Of a stretch of DNA of 64,000 nt, positions 60,601 to 64,000 are shown one piece after another. The translations under genes and the position numbers were made by a program. Below the pieces are notes generated by a model. It searched no databases. It saw only the letters and a list, made by a program, of their open reading frames with translations, and was not told the DNA's origin. Within the stretch, counting starts at the first letter, position 1, and every line of letters begins with the position of its first letter. This DNA is from Hetaerina americana (lineage: Eukaryota > Arthropoda > Insecta > Odonata > Calopterygidae). The DNA is taken from the NCBI GenBank assembly GCA_022747635.1, contig JAKTNV010000005.1, positions 89,109,469-89,173,468 of the forward strand, read 5' to 3'.

Positions 60601-62439
60601 ATTGCGAATTATATGCTTCAAAGAAAAGGTATCAAGGAAAATCAACAACTTTTTTAAAATGTTTTAATGCTCGAAATAAAATTCCCCCAAAAGTTTTCAT
60701 TTCATCAAAAAATCACTCTAGTGCCAAAAAGCGCCGGTTTATGTCTCAATGTTCAAGTGCTCCATTGGAATACGGTGTTATCTACTCTTCAGAAAGACTG
60801 GTCTCAAAAGGAAAAATATTTAAAGAATTTTTTACCCCCGTCTGATTGCTGTGATATAGCGTCAAGATATACCTTGACCGTTCAACTTTATTTGGGATGT
60901 TCTTTCGAATAGATATATAATTAAGCATGGAGTCAATTTTTAATTTATTTTGAAGGCTATTTAAACATACACCAATTAGCTATAATATTATCATTTTGGC
61001 TAACTGAGTTTCATTTGTGGTGTTGATTTTTAAGTAAATACCTGTATTTTGTTTGAATTTCATTTATCAGATGTGCAAACGAGTGCGGCGGTCATTGGAA
61101 ATATCCTCAAAAGCTTTACTATTTATCCTGGTATGTGGCTACTCCATACAGTCCGATTGTGCAATGGCCCCAGCAGTGAATAAAAATATCACGTATTTTT
61201 GCACTTTAATAAAGTGACCCCCTACAGCAACACAGCATTGTTTGTTGTTGTCCCGTGTCAAGATTTTACACCCCCATTTGTGTAAATCCAGATGTTTGGC
61301 TTTAGTGTTTAGCTTGGGATGTTGTCAGCGTAGTCCTCGCCCAGCGGACGATTTTGCGAAAATTTCTCAGTGATAACTGTTTTGGAATCCGTGTCATTCG
61401 ACAAGTCTTGAGTGTTTCTCTGTCAATAGGGAAGTTTGGACGGCATGGAAGCTTTTGAAGGTGGCGACGAATTTGACGTCCTCTCCGCATCAAACTTCAC
61501 TTCAAGTGGTCTTCCTCGAAGAGCGAGGTCGTTCAAAGTTGGGAATTCTGAGAGGAAAATTGGGGCACGTCCGGAAATCAAATTTTGTTGTAAATAGGGA
61601 ATGACAAAAACTTTGATGACGTTTAAGTACGAGAAAACTATAAATTCGTACTATAAATCGCTTTCTCCACTTTCCAGATGGCCAATTCCAGGTTATTTCT
61701 GTGATTCAATTTCTAACACAACTTTGATTATGTGTAGCTTTCGCATTGATCATTTGAAATCGCTCTTTTATCAAGCGTATCGCTGGTTATTTCCCACTTC
61801 AATTTGCTACTTCTCTGAAAGATTGTTCTAAAAATTGTTTTCTGTTTTCGGAAAATCAGCACTTTTCTTAGAAAGTCTCCTTCCGTGGAGTGATAATTCT
61901 CTTTCATCGAATCACGATTGTTCCTTAGTTTTTTTGGTTGATGGAGGAAACTGTATATTTAAGGAAAATTCACAAATATAGGTCTTTGTTTGAAGGGAAA
62001 CAATGCAGTGACGGCTTTCGCTAGATTATGATATAATCACAAAGATTAAGGACTCGAAACGAGTTTTTTCACCACCAACATGATATCTGGTGCTATTTTA
62101 AGTGAAGATCGATTAGCGGAGTTATTGAAGTTACAGTGCTTTTTTTCTTTTCTTTCTTTGTGCTATCACTATTTAATTCAATTCACGTAGGAGGCAATTT
62201 CTTCACCCACGGTTTCTTAGGCCTTTTCGTACTAATGAATAGTGCAAAATGATTTTGTTCTTTATACTTCGAAGGCTTATTCTTATAATAACTGTTTAAA
62301 AATCTTAAGGCTATCACTAATATTGTTAATCTACTGATTTAAGTAGGTTTTAGATGTACGAAACGCAAGCTACCAAATGGTGCAGTGAAAATTCCCTTAC
62401 GTCTCCTAAAAAAACACAACGCAAAATCCAACATCACGG

Positions 62440-62830
62440 CAGGACCCTCTTCAATTCCTCATACTTCCTTCCTCTCTTCATTCCGTCCAACATCCTATTT
62501 CTGCCCCTTCCTCGTTTGCCTTACTCGTTCTCTCCTCTATGGTAGTCATCAACATCCCATTTGCATATACTTTACATCCATTTTTTGTCTCCTTGTGATT
62601 TGTCCCGGCAATCCCCTCTCTCTCCTCGCTCACCACACCCAGCACCTTCTCGTTTGTCTTCCTTTCGGTCAACTTCACCTCCTCCATCATTCTCCGCACC
62701 CACATTTCAAAAGTCTCGAACCTACTTCTGTTATTCTGATTCAATGACCATGTTTCCGCGCCGTACATAACCACGTTCCATGTCAAAGTTTTGACGAACC
62801 TTTGCCTAAATCAATTCTTCTCCTTATGTC
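62440..62830 (-). mobile_element. Non-LTR retrotransposon, C-terminal remnant, best preserved frame
   Basis: An uninterrupted 102-codon minus frame (62786-62478) reads WNVVMYGAETWSLNQNNRSR, FETFEMWVRRMMEEVKLTER, KTNEKVLGVVSEEREGIAG and then a closing region with IEERTSKANEEGAEIG. It is the clearest example of the C-terminal ETW / FEMW / KTNE signature shared by the other copies. The RT core upstream is missing, so the copy is 5'-truncated. Confidence 0.75.
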
Positions 62831-64000
62831 CCCCCTACCACTTTGACCAATTTGGGTCAGAACACTCCGAGATAGGTAAACTGTTTCACTTGCTCAAGTT
62901 TTATTTGTTATTTTAATCTGGTTAAAATCTATGGCTAAAATTATGTCGTGAATCTAGTTCTAAATTGTGAAGTGTTTTGAAGTTTTTATATATTTAAAAT
63001 ATTTATACATGTGCATTGTAAAATTCCTCTTCTGTCCTCCTCAGTAACGTACTAATTACTCGCGTGTTTAATGAGGATTGCGCAATGGCATGGCGATTGA
63101 ATCACTCATCGAGTGCTCGACTCATTAACGCTCCGTTTTTACAGCGATGCTGCGATTTGTTTGTTTACTTTTGTGCTCCTCGCAAAAAAGGCGTGCTTTG
63201 ATCGCAGAGTTTAAAATAAACTTTTTAAATAAAATTAAATTGGAATCCATTAATTAATTAATGGCATACGATCAGTGCTTCTGGAAGGAATTAGTTTTCG
63301 TGTTACTTCATTGTTGTAATTGTAGAAAGATTTGTAATTGTTGTAAATATTTTATTACCCTGTGATGAGATTTGAATTCCTTGTGACTTAATCTAATTAT
63401 CAATCGTAAAACATTCGCGGCATAAGGTACGTCAAATAAACGTCAGTCATCTGGATTTGTGTTTTTTTTTCAAGTTCAAAACCATTGTTTTGTTAATTTT
63501 TATCTGAGAATTAGCTACATTCGGACTTGTAAAGAGTCATTAAGTAGAGTGGAAATACGAATCCGTCTACTTTTATGAGTTTGCCGTTCAAATTACATTA
63601 CTTAAGCGAGCCTTAATGCAAAAAATCTTCATTTTACTGTCTCGTTTGTTTTCACATGGTTTATAATTTTTTTCTTTGAACGTGCTTCCACTAAATCCAT
63701 CAAACTCGGTTTAAAGAGTATACTAAAGGCTAACCGTGAAACTTTTTAAAAAACGTGTCTTTTTAAATGCTTTTCACAGATTCTTCCTTTCGATATTCTA
63801 GACGTATATTTTCTGAGTAACGCTGAATTTTCATGGTGATTGCCGTATGCTTGGACGGTGCTCTATCTGGCAGTTTCTTCTAGAGGTACCAACTATTTTC
63901 AATCTAAAGTGCGAAGCTCAGTGCTCATGCATCACTATCGCACTTCAAACGCTCCAAGGCCGAAATAAACGGTGGAATTTCTGCATTATCTTCATTTATT
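62831..64000. other. AT-rich end of window, nothing recognised
   Basis: No gene-like frame and no repeat family are recognised here. Confidence 0.4.

Larger units (their letters stand above)
55031..62439. other. Long stretch without a recognised gene
   Basis: This is AT-rich with GC-rich patches at 55560-55800 and 57310-57660. Frames of 60-168 codons exist but none resembles a known protein. I looked specifically for the next flo-2 exon (TLTVEEVYKDRD) and did not find it. Confidence 0.4.

Overview
This window looks like part of an insect nuclear genome. It is AT-rich, with GT-AG introns, very long introns and dense decayed transposons. There is no operon-like packing, no ribosome-binding sites and no CRISPR. 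I cannot fix the order. The intron lengths and the LINE/SINE/mariner load suggest a species with a large genome, and a hemimetabolous insect is only a guess.

Two host genes are supported. One is flotillin-2 (flo-2) on the + strand. Two internal coding exons are visible, at 41737-41831 and 46753-46954, joined in phase by a 4.9 kb intron. The first coding exon and all exons after 46954 were not found, so most of the window is flo-2 intron. The other is a complete two-exon GMC oxidoreductase (glucose dehydrogenase-like, 646 residues) on the - strand at 6003-8748. It would lie inside the upstream flo-2 intron, in antisense orientation. A GMC oxidoreductase cluster inside a flotillin-2 intron is a conserved arrangement in several insect orders, so this window appears to be the edge of that cluster.

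The rest is intron or intergenic DNA full of old mobile elements. (1) Non-LTR retrotransposon remnants of an RTE/CFDP2-like type lie at about 4.0-4.8, 9.8-11.6, 15.4-15.6, 35.3-35.9, 36.05-36.8(-), 43.85-44.35(-), 45.6-46.1(-), 53.2-53.7(-), 54.7-55.0(-) and 62.4-62.8(-) kb. (2) Jockey/CR1-like reverse transcriptase scraps lie at 17.7, 29.0-29.8 and 41.15-41.5 kb, all antisense. (3) Three mariner copies are present: an internally deleted one with terminal repeats (32.0 kb), a near full-length broken one (47.2-48.3 kb) and a 3'-truncated one (52.6 kb). (4) Several tRNA-derived SINEs with recognisable B boxes are present, and two of the families occur twice here.

Several CpG-dense patches of 250-450 bp (15.0, 22.2, 24.2, 26.4, 34.3, 39.0, 50.9 and 57.5 kb) stand out from the AT-rich background and have no assigned function. 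I saw no clearly new biological system. The most interesting points are the nested GMC/flo-2 arrangement, the SINE families, and a composite junction of mariner, tRNA-like and LINE endonuclease sequence near 53.1 kb.
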